From positions 292,795 through 352,835 of the forward strand of contig CAMPET010000028.1 in the NCBI GenBank assembly GCA_946803715.1: DNA of 60,041 bases. Reading direction: 5' to 3'. Positions within the stretch are counted from its first letter, which is position 1. Each line of letters starts with the position of its first letter. The notes under the pieces were generated by a model, which worked only from the letters and a program-made list of their open reading frames with translations, was not told where the DNA came from and made no database searches. Positions 43,183-55,655 of the stretch are shown in pieces. This DNA is from Beroe ovata (lineage: Eukaryota; Ctenophora; Nuda; Beroida; Beroidae). The position numbers were made by a program, and so were the translations under genes.

Positions 43183-45201
43183 ATGTCAGAGGACAGTTTG
43201 AAGACCGACTTGGTGGAAAATGCTGACAACTACGGCTCAATAACAGAGGGAGGCAATCCTGGAGCTGCAAATAATGGTACGAAGCTCAATTTTTCCTTCC
43301 CTATTTTTCCAATCTTTCCTTCCCTATTTTTCCCTATTCCCTATCTTTCCTTCCCTATTTTGAATCATTCCAGGAATTCATCAAACACAAATTCATCCTG
43401 ATTCATGATACCTACTCGCTCAGATTTGAATAAGCGCTCTTTAATAGGGCTATGCCCCAGCCCCCATGAAATTATTGTAGGTAGCTGGTGAATCTACACT
43501 GATATCAGCTCCCGATTTCCCAGGTTTAGTCACGGACAAGTCACCAAGTGGTGTAGATGGGGCTGCATCAGACCCTTTGATGGAGGAATGGGAGATAGGA
43601 CAGGTCTACGAAAAACTTGGTAAGTTGCCAAGAGCTCCGATCACCTGAGAGAGAGCTCCAATATTTCGACCTAAGATTTAACTGAAAAAAACAAAAAGTC
43701 TTCCCCATGGTCAATTTTTAACGGATGCTTGAACTCTTCCTTTCTTCAGGTGTTGGCTCATCACAGATTATTTTCTGGACAATCAGTTTCCTGATAGCTT
43801 ACTCTGACTATGCAGAGCTGACTCTCATAGCTATAATCATACCCTACTTGAGGTGTGAGTGGGACTTATCGGCAGAGTTTGAGTCAACAATCACCATCAC
43901 CATCTTCCTTATCTACGCTATAAGTAAGTACTAAGTACTGAGTATAAGTGAGTACCAATCCCAATCGAGAAAATTATTTTTCATTGTAATGAAATCCAAG
44001 TAAGGCACGTATCATGAGTTGTGTCTGACTGTTCCTCACGTCTCCTCACACCACTGCAGGTGCCATATTTTGTGGCAAGCTGGCGGACATGTATGGCAGA
44101 CGCCGGATTATGTCAATCACAATCGTGATACTCATCATATCTGCCGTGGGAGCCGCCCTGGCCACCAACAAGTGGCTGTTCCTTGCGTGGCGGTCTGTGG
44201 CGGGTGCGTGTATCGGTGCTAACTTTGCCACGGTCGTCGTATATTCCACAGAATTCTCACCTAATCAGTACCGGTCGGTGGGTCCGCTGATCGCTCTCAT
44301 GGGCAGCTACATGTCCATGTTCATAGTGAATGTAGCTGGATTCCTCTTTCTGAATGATGTGGGCTGGAGATGGCTGATTATAATAATCACTGTTCCTGTT
44401 GTCCCCGCATGGATCCTGCTTGTTGTCATGCCAGAGAGTCCAAGATATCTGGTGGTCAGTGGCAAGAATGAGGAGGCTATGAAAGCTATCAAACTCATGG
44501 CCTGGCTCAACAAGGTAGAACTCCCGGATAATCTCTCAGTTTTCTGTCACCAGGGCCAGGAACTAGGCTCGTTCAGGACTCTGCTTGGAACTCAGGGCTT
44601 CAGACGTCCCGCCATCCTACTGAGTATCATGTACTTTTGTAACATTTACATAGAGACTGCAGTGTTGGTTTTCCTGCCACTTGCATTCAGTTCGGAGTAT
44701 TGCGGAGATACGGCACCCACTAGAGATAAGTGTGCCACTCTCAGCCAGAGTGATTTGTGGCAGCTTAGTGGCTCAGCATTTGGGTCTCTTGTCGGGTGTT
44801 TTGCCACCTACTTCATAGCTAACTGGCTCGGGCGGTTAAAGCCACTTCGTGCCTCCAACATCACACAAATGTGCGTGTTCTGCTTCATGTTTGTGTGTTT
44901 CAGCAACATCTACCTATTTGGTGTTGCCACGGTTATCAAGATTATCAACGCCATCATCTGCATGATGATATGGTTCATGGCTCCAGAAAGTTTCCCGTCC
45001 ATCATTCGGAATACCGCCACAGGCATGATCAACTCATCGGGCAAGATGGGAGCAGTGGTTGGAACTGCCATGGTCTTCCTATTGTTCTACGTCAGTTCAC
45101 TCGTTCTGATTGTCAGTTTTTTGGTTATAGCGCTCTTGTCTTGTGTTTGTAGCTTTCTTCTGAGCAAGGAGACGAATGATGCAGTTCTCACGGAAACTTG
45201 A
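43183..45201 (+). CDS. SVOP-like major facilitator superfamily transporter, paralogue A
   Basis: Membrane transporter of the MFS, of the synaptic-vesicle-2-related (SVOP/SV2/SLC22-like) type; substrate not predictable. Exons 43183-43276, 43524-43619, 43750-43923 and 44060-45201; 1,506 nt, 501 aa. An acidic N-terminus ends in LMEEWEIGQVYEKLG, matching the VEDAV..IGFGKFQ segment ahead of TM1 in SVOP. Then come about 12 hydrophobic segments. The MFS motif after TM2 is GKLADMYGRRR and the mid-loop signature is PESPRYLVVSGK. GWRW lies just before TM6, and a Cys-containing extracellular loop (CGDTAPTRDKC) follows TM7. An in-frame ATG at 43171 is an alternative start. AATAAA at 45343-45348 is the likely poly(A) signal. 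It is followed in tandem by paralogue B. Codons here are visibly richer in G/C at third positions than in B. Confidence 0.9.
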
Positions 45202-46794
45202 TTTTTCTAGTGTTGGATTTGAAGAACTTTAGATTCTTGTTATTTAGCACTTTGTAGTGCTGTGTTTAGATTGGAATTTTCTGCGTGGATTTTAGATGTG
45301 TGATTGTTGATCGCATAATGGGATGTCTCTAAAAACCTTGTTAATAAAAGATTTTAATTTATTGTAAATTTGGAATGCTTCGTTTAAAATTGTTGAATTC
45401 TCTCAATTAATGCACTTATGCTATTCGTTTTTCATGTTATTTATGTAATACTGTTAGAGTCATTACTTCATTACTCAAAACTTCAATTATTTGCTTCAAG
45501 CCATTTTGACTGTCTTCATAACTTCAATGATAATGACCCAACAGAAAGACTTTTAAAAGTTTGATTGGTTGAACTCCTCATGTGGAATCAATCAAACCAC
45601 ACGACCTAATCAAACAGGTAATTATCAAATTAGTGCTGCTTGCCTACTAACATAATTCACTCGAAAGTCGAAGCTATCAAAATCGAAAAATCAAGGAACG
45701 TACCAATATGAGTGGAGGCACAATACAAACAGTGGCAATTTCAGAGTGGCTACTAAATGAGAGGTAGGTACATGGTATCTGTGTAACCATGACAACCGGT
45801 AGAATAAGCACGTCATGTGTACAACATTGTATGTGGTATACAGGGAATCTACCAATAAAATCCGCCATCATCGGCTGGTACCTAGGTATTTAACGTATCT
45901 ATTCCTCTAGAAGCTTCGAGAGTTGTGTGAGTTTGTTGTAAATTCTATGCTGAGCTGTTGAATTCTGCCCACACCTTTCGTAGGTACATTAATTCCAATA
46001 GTCACCATATTCCTTCGAACTCAAACATCCATTTACTCATTTAGCAATCCGTATTGAACATTGAATTCTTGCTTTCATCCATTAGGATAACGTTATTGAG
46101 TGACAATCGCAGCGAATGGTAAACTTCCATTATCACGAGGTCAAATAACAGTGCTCTTATAGGTAGGTAATCGGAGAAGTTGTGATTGCAAAATATTGCA
46201 CAAGTTGTAATTGTTTTGTTTGCAATTACCTATTCAACGACATATTGCAGACAGTTTTTGAAAAGCACAATATTGTATTACAAAGATATAACCATCTCTT
46301 TATCACGGCCCCATGCTATATACCTACCATCACACTATAAGACATGAAATACATTCTATATATCATTATACATTCTATACAAGGTAACATGTACTGCTCA
46401 AAATGAGAGATTCATTACACTGCACTCTGCAGTAGCTTGGTTGTAGATGCGTTGTACCTAGTTCAATATTGTGTGAAGTCAACTGATTTAGTGATTTATC
46501 TCATTAGAAGTTTAGTTTCAACTCGACTCACCTTGGTATTTTGACACATCGTGTTCATTCTGTGCCTATAATATTCAGCGAACATTGAGGAAGTATATTT
46601 GTGAAATAAAATATCTTCCTGCACTTTAGTTTATTCTATCTTTCCGTGAAGTAGGTACCTACCTACCTACTTACCTACGAGACTTTTGTTTTTGTAGTCG
46701 TAAATTAATTGATAGTAAGTAGGTATTATTAGTCTAGCTTTAGGAATGGTAGAAACATTTATACTCAACTCATCATCTCTCTTTCGCACTGTAG
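45202..46794. other. Intergenic spacer between the transporter paralogues
   Basis: About 1.6 kb of AT-rich DNA with no credible exon. A possible 5' UTR acceptor (CACTGTAG) lies directly before the ATG of paralogue B. Short tandem TACCTACC lies near 46650-46675. Confidence 0.45.
45343..45348 (+). terminator. Likely poly(A) signal of transporter A
   Basis: AATAAA 142 bases after the stop codon, followed by an AT-rich stretch. Confidence 0.6.
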
Positions 46795-48524
46795 ATGGAA
46801 GACGGAGCCAGGACTGATGACAAAGCCCCCATAATACCAGACGAAGAAGAAGATATTGAGATAGATGTTGAGAATCAAGTACCTGACAAACCACCAGCTG
46901 ACCCAGAGCAGGTCAATCCCCTCATTGAAGAATGGGATATAAGACAAGCTTATGAAAAGATAGGTAGGTACCTACAAGGCAGCTTCAATGGAGCCAAAGC
47001 ACTTATCATTCTAGAACCGTCTTCATTTGGTAAGGTGAAACTCACACACTCATTTCTCACAGGGATTGGACCAGCCCAGTACATTTTCTGGACAATCAGT
47101 TTCCTGATAGCATACTCTGACTATGCAGAGCTGACTCTCATAGCCATCATCATACCCTACTTGAGGTGTGAGTGGTCGCTGAGTGAACAATTCGAATCTA
47201 CCATTACCATCACCATCTTCCTTATCTATGCTATCAGTGAGTACATCGAATTCAACATGATCAACCATTCACTTCAGTGGCTGGAACGAAACTAAGTAAC
47301 AATTGCTATAATCGGTACAGTCAACTCATTTCATGTCAACATGATATGCTCAGCTGCTCTGACACTGATTTTTCAGGTGCAATAACCTGTGGTAAACTTG
47401 CAGATATTTATGGTAGGAAAAGAGTCATGTCCATTACCATAGTCCTACTCATCATATCTGCAATCGGTGCAGCTCTAGCAAAGAACAAATGGCTTTTCCT
47501 AGCATGGAGATCACTTGCAGGGGCTTGTATCGGAGCTAACTTTGCTACAGTCATTGTTTACTCTACGGAGTTTTCAACCGACAAGTACAGATCATTAGGA
47601 CCTCTGATAGCTATCATGGGTAGCTACATGTCAATGTTCATTGTGAATGTTGCTGGACTTCTATTCCTGAATTCTGTGGGGTGGAGATGGCTTATAATAA
47701 TCATTACAATCCCTGTTGTTCCTGCTTGGATACTGCTTGTTATGATGCCTGAAAGTCCAAGGTACCTAGCAGTCAGTGGGAAGAATGAAGCAGCAATGAA
47801 AGCAATCCACCTCATGGCAAGAATAAACCAGGTGAAAATGCCTGAAAACATGGAGATATTTTGTCAACAGAATCAGGAACTAGGGTCATTCAAGGTCCTA
47901 TTCAAATCTCTTGACTTCAGAACACCTGTAATTCTGCTGAGTGTTATGTACTTCAGTAACATATTCATTGAGACAGCTGTCCTAGTATTTCTCCCACTCG
48001 CTTTCACATCAAAATTCTGTGGTTCTGGAGATGGTGGACCTGTGAGAGATAAATGCGCTCCATTGACACAAAATGACCTATGGGAGCTGAGTGGTGCTGC
48101 CCTTGGATCACTTGTTGGCTGCATGGGTGCGTACTTCACTGCTAAGTGTCTTGGACGTCTCAAACCTCTTAGGGGGAGCAACATATTGCAAATTCTGATT
48201 TTCTGTATGATGTTTGTGTGCATGAGCAATGCATACCTTTTTGGTGTATCAACAGCCATCAAGGTGATCAATGCATTCATTTGCATGATGATTTGGTTGA
48301 TTGCCCCAGAAACATTTCCTTCCATGATAAGAAGCACAGCCACAGGTACAATTAATTCCGCAGGAAAAATTGGGGCAGTTCTAGGAACAGCTGTTGTTTT
48401 TCTTCTTTTCTATGTTAGTCCAGTTACCGTGATAATAAGCTTCTTACTCTTATCGGTTATCACTTGTATCAGCAGTTTTCTGCTTAAAAGAGAGAAAAAT
48501 GAAACTGCTCTTAGGGAAACATAA
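46795..48524 (+). CDS. SVOP-like major facilitator superfamily transporter, paralogue B
   Basis: Same family and architecture as the gene at 43183. Exons 46795-46963, 47063-47236 and 47377-48524; 1,491 nt, 496 aa. The N-terminus is strongly acidic (DEEEDIEIDVENQ), ending LIEEWDIRQAYEKIG. The TM1 exon is nearly identical to that of A (FWTISFLIAYSDYAELTLIA). GKLADIYGRKR, PESPRYLAVSGK and a loop with CGSGDGGPVRDKC are conserved. The second and third introns of A are matched in position and phase. The first intron of A has no counterpart, since B's acidic leader is a single exon. The ATG at 46795 directly follows a possible splice acceptor. The 3' coding exon is markedly AT-richer at third positions than in A. 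AATAAA lies at 48594-48599. Tandem duplication is the obvious origin. Confidence 0.9.
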
Positions 48525-48593
48525 CTTCATTATTTTATTTTGTGTTGTTTCCATGTAATAATTAATTCTGTAGATATGACTGGATGATTTGTT

Positions 48594-48599
48594 AATAAA
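48594..48599 (+). terminator. Likely poly(A) signal of transporter B
   Basis: AATAAA 70 bases after the stop codon. Confidence 0.6.
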
Positions 48600-48639
48600 G
48601 AGATCTTTGTAAGATACGGCCAGATGTTTTGTTTCTTTC

Positions 48640-49340
48640 AAATGATAGTGATCTCATGCAACTGACATTGCATATTTGCTTGCGGACGCATTGAAAAGTC
48701 ATAGTTGTCTGGCAATGCTAGACCACTGATGCAAGCTGAGAATAAGTTTGCGCCACACACACAAAACAAATTCTCGACAAAGTCATAGCAATTGAAACCC
48801 TGGATCATAAGCAACCATGCGGATCATGACATATTGGCATTGTTGAAATTAACAGAGGATAAGAAATTATTCAATTGGAATTTTAAAATTATTGACTGAG
48901 GATCGCATAGTATAACTATTAATTTTGCCGGATGTTATCTGTCCACTGTTTCGCTCGCGCGCCACGCGCGCCTTCATGTTCCGGCATTCATGTCTTCAGG
49001 CGCGTTTTCAGGCAATACCAGACCGCTAAAATGCAATCCGCAAAGCGCAAAGCGGCCCGGTTTGCGCGGCGTCAGCAAAAATTTAAGCTGGCGCCGCGCG
49101 CACGCACGCGAAACAAAATTCTCGACAGGGGATCTATTATCGATTGACAATAACCGCGAAAAGCAACGCAGGTCGCAGAGCTAAGAGCACGCGCTGCTTT
49201 CGCCGTTCAATTGGAATTTCTGATATTCTGATCTCTTGCTGCAGTCGCACGCACTATGATCATGCGTGCGATCTGAAGGTGAACCCGACCACTGGACCGA
49301 ATGAGTACGACATAAGCTTTGCTGATCATAATTGATAATA
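48640..49340. repeat. GC/CpG-rich dispersed repeat, copy 2
   Basis: Shares with 2030-2630 the series CGAAACAAAATTCTCGACAGG, a nearby ATCGATTGACAA, CGCGCG runs, TAACAGAGG and GCAGAGCTA. It also contains an AT-richer decayed partial copy near 48700-48780 (ACAAATTCTCGACAAAGTC). The reading frames over it are compositional only. Confidence 0.6.
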
Positions 49341-50201
49341 TACATGCTCATCAACAATTATTAGATTTTCAAGCAGCATCGGAGCCATCATTCACACCAA
49401 ATAATATACATGCTTCAATTTAAAAAAAATAGGTTTTTCAACATAACTGTAATGAATCAAATTAGCATACCTGCCCTTTATGAACATATATCATTATATT
49501 CACTAAGTGAATGAAACTTTAGAGGGTTGACACATTGATCATATCAAATTGAACAATGAACCTGCACCACACTATCAACTGACAGTGGGGATTCAGACTC
49601 ATTTGTTATTCAAGCTAAAACTTCATCTTCAGGACCTTTAATTTTCCATGCCATCATTATGATTTCATCACCTGGAAAAGAACCGTTCCACCAAAGTTAT
49701 TACTGGGGTGTGTAAGGTTTAATTTTTCTCTTATACACTTGTAATCATCAAATGAATAATCAATAAATCTTATCTAATTTAACTGTTTCTTGTACTACAT
49801 TGAATTGATACACATGTAACAGACCACTTTTATACAATCTTAAATTTCTTTAAGATGGAATCTTTTCATTTAACTTCTGTGTTAGGAAATCTATAAATAC
49901 TTCTGTCCATTTGAAATCGTTAGTTCATATCAGTGAGGAGAGAGTTTTTTGTGAATGCAGGTTTACTAAGCAGCACTATGTCTTGCAATCATACTTTTGA
50001 AATCCCACTTTGTGAAGATCCTGAAGGAGAGACTATTGTCTCAAAACTGTCAGGATATTTGTGGTTTAATTGTGGTTTATTGTGGTGTACTGTGTAGATT
50101 TCATTTAGTTTTACTGACTACAATATTCAACATCTGATGCATGTGGTTCTATTTATTGGCTAATGATAAAATACCTCATAACCTTGACCTGTAGCCTTGT
50201 G
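49341..50201. other. Region upstream of the ceramide synthase start
   Basis: AT-rich, no recognised exon; expected to hold the promoter and 5' UTR of the + gene. Confidence 0.35.
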
Positions 50202-53200
50202 ATGGTATTTGTTTCCTGGGAAGATTTCAGCAGAGTTTTGAGCAACAAGTATGACACATACTGGTGGCTAGGTATGTTTTGTAGTTAGCTAAAATTCCGT
50301 GGCACACTGTTCTTCAACTCTGTCTAATTCAATGTCCAATACCTATACAAAATATTTCTGATACATTACAGGGGCTCGATATCACGAGGAGTTTGGGGAC
50401 TCCTGGCCTCACGAAGGTGAAGTAGCACCAAAGGGATATGTTTTCCCGTCTGGCACTGACCTCAGTACTGCCCTGCTGCTTGCTGTCCTCTTGACTCTAG
50501 TCAGATTCACCTTTGAGAGGTTAGTGGGTTTACAGTTAGAATGTGAAATCATGGCAGTCTTGGGGAAGTTTGACCCTGAAGAGCCGTCGTCCCATTTTGA
50601 AAGATGACATTGCAGAATACCCAACTTTTAAACACCTTATTGCCACGAATACAAGACTATACAACAGAATAGTTGGTGGTCGAGTTGCTGTTATTTGAGA
50701 TGCATAGCTAATAAGATGAATAAATAAGTATAGAGATAAGAATATTTCTTACACGTATCACACTTCATGCCTTGCATCAGCAGTCTAGCAACAAATCTCT
50801 GGTTTGTGTGATGCTGTTTATAATACGTGAATCTGTCCAGTTAGTGACTGGTGTAATCCACCGGCACAAAATACTGACAATTGTGTGTTGTTTTGTCACA
50901 GAAGGGTTACTCATTTCAATGCTGAAAATACCTCTCCATTGTATAATTCCTGTGTAATTATGCTCAATTCTCATGTATAGGACAAGAGCAATGTTAAGAA
51001 TTAAAATGTATGTGTGTCAAGACTCAAGAGTATTTAAAGCACAATGCTTCAAAATTGCAACATTATGCAGTGATTCGCATTGTGTCAAATACTTACATAG
51101 CGGTGTATATTGAGTGAGATTTCATACCAAAGTGCTTGTCGAATACATTGAGCGAATTATCGTTGCTTCATCCAGATAAGATTTTAAATTCTTATCATCT
51201 CTGATTCTCCTGCTTTATGGAAAAGTCTTATCTTTCATATTACAAATACTTCTCGAATTTCCACATTTTAAACAAGATATGATTGCATATTATACTCACT
51301 GCATATCAAATTTTGGGGAATGTTGAATTAAATTTGGGATGTCCTTTTGTTCTTGCATTATTCTGAAAATGTTACGAATGCATGGCCATTGATAACGTGA
51401 ATTGAATGATGATTGGAATATCATATTTCATGTCAGGAGACAGGGTGTGTCAAAATCAGCTTTGTTTAGATTATGCCGAAATGAAAGTCGCACCGTTTAG
51501 GGTGTGCTTATTCAAATATCTCAACTGAGTACAGGCACAACCCTGTAATCACAGATCTCTAAGAGATCATCAAGATATACTGTAGTATTCGATGATATTA
51601 AGGCGTTTCATGTATCATGTTTGCTCACACCATGAGAAGCCATCAATGTGATTAGGCTATCAACTTCTGTGACAGAGTGGTCTGTACGGAATCGCACGGT
51701 TTCGATTCCTTGCTTAACATGCCTTACAGCAAGGATCTCCACCGTGTTCGCCAGTCTAAGCACATAACCACTCTGTCTTGACCAATGTCGATTTAAATGT
51801 CTCGTACACTTCCCATGTAAAGAGTCTCTTATCCGTATTCCGTTACTTTAGACCTTTGAAATTTGAGGAGGACATGGTGACATAATTCCACGCCTAAGTG
51901 TCACCATACTAGCGTTACATCACTCAGTAGTGGGATCAATTGAAACCGTGACAGGAAGTAATTTCAATGGACGCAGCAGGCCCACTGTTCCGCAACTTTT
52001 TGGAACGCGCGCTCCTAATTTTTGTCCGTTTTTCGCGCGCACGTACGTTCTTTTCTATGGAAGGGGACGAATTTAATCCAGTGCGCGCCATTTCCTTTTA
52101 ACTGGCTCTTGATCGATCAGGTGATACTGAGTCATTCTGAGGCGATTTTGTTTCATATCGTATGATCAAAACTTTATATTTAGCCATTGTTTTGAGTGGG
52201 GCTTACTCAAAACATAAGCTGATATGGAGCTTGTTTGTAGGAAGTTAAAATGCTGCCATAACTATTAAAAAACGATGAATGTTGGCAGGGTCATACGTTC
52301 TCTAATTCACTATTCGGATGAACAATGAACATGAAATTTAACTTCAGGTTGATAGCAGAGCCCATTGGACGCTGGTTTGGACTCAAACACAAGTATCCAG
52401 GAACTGCAGCGGGTATGAAATCGTAGCTCAATCTCCTCTATCTTGGCTGCGAGTTCTGAGTATTATAGATGAAATCGATATTCTTTGCAGAATCCGACTT
52501 TCCTTAGATCATCGTTCTTATCACAGGACCTAATGAAAGTTTGGAGCGACTCATCAAGAAAACGAAGAAGCCGTCTGAAAAAGAACTGTCTGAAGCCGCA
52601 AAAGAATCAGGTTTCTCTCTCTTCCTTTTTCAAAAAATTCTTTACCCAGGGCATATTTTGTTGAAGATATCATTTTGTTCTATCATTTGGGAGTTAAGCA
52701 TATCCTGTCTCAGGTATTGAAATGAGGACAGCCGAAATATGGATGAGAAGACGAAGACGAGAGCTCGCTCCGAGCAAACTAAACAAGTTCAAAGAAGCGA
52801 GGTAAGTTTTAAAAAATAGTTGTCCAATGACAATAATCATCGACAGAAATCTGCTCATTAGGTTCAAAAACCGTTTCCTTCTCAGTTGGAGGTTTGTTTT
52901 CTACACTTTTGCTTTTGGTTTTGGATTGACAACCCTGTGGGGAGAAGACTACTTCTGGAATACCATGGCGTGTTGGATTGGATATCCTGAACAGACTTGG
53001 GCTGTCAAAAACAAGTAAATATCCGTCTGATTGCTCATGAGGAGTTTTCAATTTCATTTGAATCCTATCAATTACCTCTAATTAATTACTGATTAATTAC
53101 CCCCTTCTTGACAGGATTTACTACTACTACCTTCTCGAAGGTTCGTTCTACCTGTCGCTCATGTTTTCTCAGTTCATGGACACCAAGAGGAAGGATTTCT

Positions 53201-54321
53201 GGGAAATGTTTGTCCATCACATCGCAACTCTCGCTCTGATTGGGTGAGGATATAATAGTCACGCGTGACGCGTGATCGCTTGATCGGTTTTGGAGAATTC
53301 CAGATCAATTGTCGACACTCGATGATTCGGTAGAAAAGGTCGGGCGACGAGTTATAAACTTGAAAGATGACTCTTCGAGATTTATCTGTGAGGTTTATTA
53401 TCTCTTGCCAGGGGGTCGTGGTTTGGAGGTACATACAGAATTGGGTCGATTGTCATGGTAACTCATGATGTTGCAGATATATTCCTCGAGGTAAGGGAGA
53501 CCATGTTACCATGGTATCCATGGTATCCCTGTTACATGTTACCATGGCAACATCATATCTCAACTAATCCTTGCTGATTACTCTTACACTCAGAGTGTCA
53601 TTCTGTACTCACCCCCACCCTCATCATGACCCAAAAAGTCAAAAAGCGAATATATCACGACCAACGTGATCTTTGCTTTCAGTTTGCAAAGATAACGGTC
53701 TATCTGAAGAAAACATTCTGGAGTAATGTAATGTTCGGAGCCTTCACTTTGTCCTTCTTTGTTAGTCGTCTTATCTTCCTCCCTGTCAAGTAAGTTTTTC
53801 GGCGTAATCAAAGGATTCCCTGATTGAAGAAAAACGAAAATAAATTATGATCAAAGGAACGGTTTTGTCTGTTTCTAGATGGCAATGATTCGACAATATT
53901 TCATTTTATCGCAGGGTTCTGAAGTCGTCAGTATTCGAAGCGGCATCACAAGTTCCCGTATGGCCAGTTCACGCTATCTATTGCGTATTCCTGTGTGTGC
54001 TGCAACTCTTGCATCTCTACTGGTTTAGTTATATTCTGAAGCTACTGATACGAGTGGCTGGGGGAGCTGATGTTGAGAAGGATGATAGGTCGGATGATGA
54101 CGGGGTGAGTTTTATGTGTCATCACTCATCATTGAGTTGTCATCACTCATCAATGAGTTGTCATCACTCATCAATGAGTTGTCATCGATGGCTGATAACA
54201 GGAAGGGCCGACATTTGGTATCTATTTTCTCCTAGTAGGGTTCCCCAGTCCTCTCTTTAGTAATTTCATCTTCTTTCAGTCACCAACGCTTAGCAGTACA
54301 GAGGATAAGAAAGATCAGTAA
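50202..54321 (+). CDS. Ceramide synthase (TLC / Lag1 domain, with Hox-like insert)
   Basis: ER membrane enzyme that N-acylates sphingoid bases with fatty acyl-CoA. Eleven exons: 50202-50271, 50372-50519, 52348-52412, 52527-52610, 52714-52801, 52862-53014, 53115-53243, 53412-53490, 53683-53789, 53915-54104 and 54280-54321; 1,155 nt, 384 aa, the length of animal CERS5/6. The N-terminus ([11 protein letters not shown], then a hydrophobic segment ending VRFTFER) matches the family. Residues of exons 4-5 ([20 protein letters not shown], then [14 protein letters not shown]) are the truncated homeodomain-like insert of animal CERS2-6. The Lag1 motif carries [15 protein letters not shown] and [13 protein letters not shown], with the paired His and the Asp residues needed for catalysis in the family. 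The C-terminus is acidic. Paralogue number cannot be set. The 3' half is repeated directly downstream. Confidence 0.95.
50613..50676. mobile_element. Palindromic MITE-like element, copy 3 (degenerate)
   Basis: AGAATACCCAACTTTTAA then ACAACAGAATAGTTGG in CERS intron 2 recall the arms and core of the element at 27500-27583, with decay. Confidence 0.45.
51671..51777. repeat. Nested ~107-bp palindrome (tRNA-SINE-like or hairpin)
   Basis: GACAGAGTGGT at 51671-51681 is exactly complementary to ACCACTCTGTC at 51767-51777. Inside, CACGGT pairs with ACCGTG and TCCTTGCT with AGCAAGGA around a loop of about 14 bases. The + strand includes CGGTTTCGATTCC, close to a pol III B box. The minus strand includes GTGGTTATGTGCTTAGACTGG, reminiscent of the tRNA-derived head of some SINEs. 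A canonical tRNA fold is not obtained. Confidence 0.6.
54105..54185. repeat. Minisatellite in last CERS intron, copy 1 (about 3 units)
   Basis: GAGTTGTCATCACTCATCAAT units begin within about 30 bases of the exon 10 donor. The matching array in the downstream copy (55379-55525) has more units. Confidence 0.85.
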
Positions 54322-54343
54322 AATCCAACATGGCGGACACTGN

Positions 54344-55655
54344 ATCGCAACTCTCGCTCTGATTGGGTGAGGATATGATAGTCACGCGTGACGCGTGAGT
54401 GTGTGACGTCGCGTGAGTGTGTGACGTCGCGTGAGTGTGTGACGTTACACCGCACGCGTGATCGCTTTTGGAGAAATACAGATCATTTGTCGACACTCGA
54501 TGACTCAATTGAAAAGGTCGGGCGACGAGTTATAAAGTTGGAAGGTAACTCTTCAAGACTTATCTGTGAGGTTAATTATCTCATTCCAGGGGGTCGTGGT
54601 TTGGAGGTACGTACAGAATTGGGTCGATTGTCATGGTAACTCATGATGTTGCAGATATATTCCTCGAGGTAAGGGTGACCATGTTACCATGGTATCCATA
54701 TTACATGTTACATGTTACATGTCACATGTTACCATGGCAACATAGTATCTCAACTTATCCTTGCTTATTACTCTTACACTCAGAGTGTCATTCCGTACTC
54801 ACCCCAACCCTCATCATGACCCAAAAAGTCAAAAAGCGAATATATCACGGCCAACGAGATCTTTGCTTTCAGTTTGCAAAGATAACGGTCTATCTGAAGA
54901 AAACATTCTGGAGTAATGTTATGTTCGGAGCCTTCACTTTGTCCTTCTTTGTTAGTCGTCTTATCTTCCTCCCTGTCAAGTTAGTTCGGCGTAATCAAAG
55001 AATTCCCTGATTTAAGAAGGTCGAAAATTTACATTATGACCAAAGGAACGGTTCTATCTGTTTCTAGATGACAACAATTCGACTAGTCAATACTGAAGAA
55101 AAACGAAAATAAATTATGATCAAAGGAACGGTTTTGTATGTTTCTAGATGACAACCATTCGACTAGTCAATATTTCATTTTATCGCAGGGTTCTCAAGTC
55201 GTCAGTATTCGAAGCGGCATCCCAAGTTCCCGTATGGCCAGTACACGCTATCTATTGTGTATTCCTGTGTGTGCTGCAACTCTTGCATCTCTACTGGTTT
55301 AGTTATATTTTGAAGCTGCTGATACGAGTGGCTGGGGGAGCTGATGTTGAGAAGGATGATAGATCTGATGATGACGGGGTGAGTTTTATGTGTCATCACT
55401 CATCAATGAGTTGTCATCACTCATCAATGAGATGTCATCACTCATCAATGAGTTGTCATCACTCATCAATGAGTTGTCATCAGTCATCAGTGAGTTGTCA
55501 TCACTCATCAGTGAGTTGTCATCAATGGCTGATAACAGGAAGGGTCGACATTTTGTATCTATTTCCTCCTAGAGTTCTCCAGTCCCCTCTTTAGTGATTT
55601 CATCTTCTTTCAGTCACCAACGCTAAGCAGTACAGAGGACAAGAAAGATCAGTAA
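54344..55655 (+). pseudogene. Duplicate of the 3' half of ceramide synthase
   Basis: Starts inside exon 7 immediately after the single N at 54343. It repeats the rest of the gene: 54344-54366 (partial exon 7), 54590-54668, 54873-54979, 55189-55378 and 55614-55655 (stop). Exons encode the same protein as 53221-54321, while introns differ by substitutions, a changed number of minisatellite units and an internal ~75-bp repeat near 55030-55170. It cannot be a complete gene as assembled, because the first six and a half exons are absent. The pattern fits a second allele joined end to end rather than a true pseudogene. Confidence 0.8.
55379..55525. repeat. Minisatellite in last CERS intron, copy 2 (about 7 units)
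   Basis: The same 18-21 bp GAGTTGTCATCACTCATCA unit as at 54105-54185, expanded. Confidence 0.85.

Larger units (their letters stand above)
50520..52347. other. Long second intron of ceramide synthase
   Basis: 1.8 kb, the longest intron of the gene. It holds the degenerate palindromic element and the nested palindrome at 51671, and a short CpG-rich patch near 52005-52110. No coding sequence is seen. Confidence 0.6.

Noticed and set aside
54388-54639. 83-aa frame with repeated MTRECVTSRECVTS
   Set aside because: It comes from a GTGACGTCGCGTGAGT repeat in a ceramide synthase intron.
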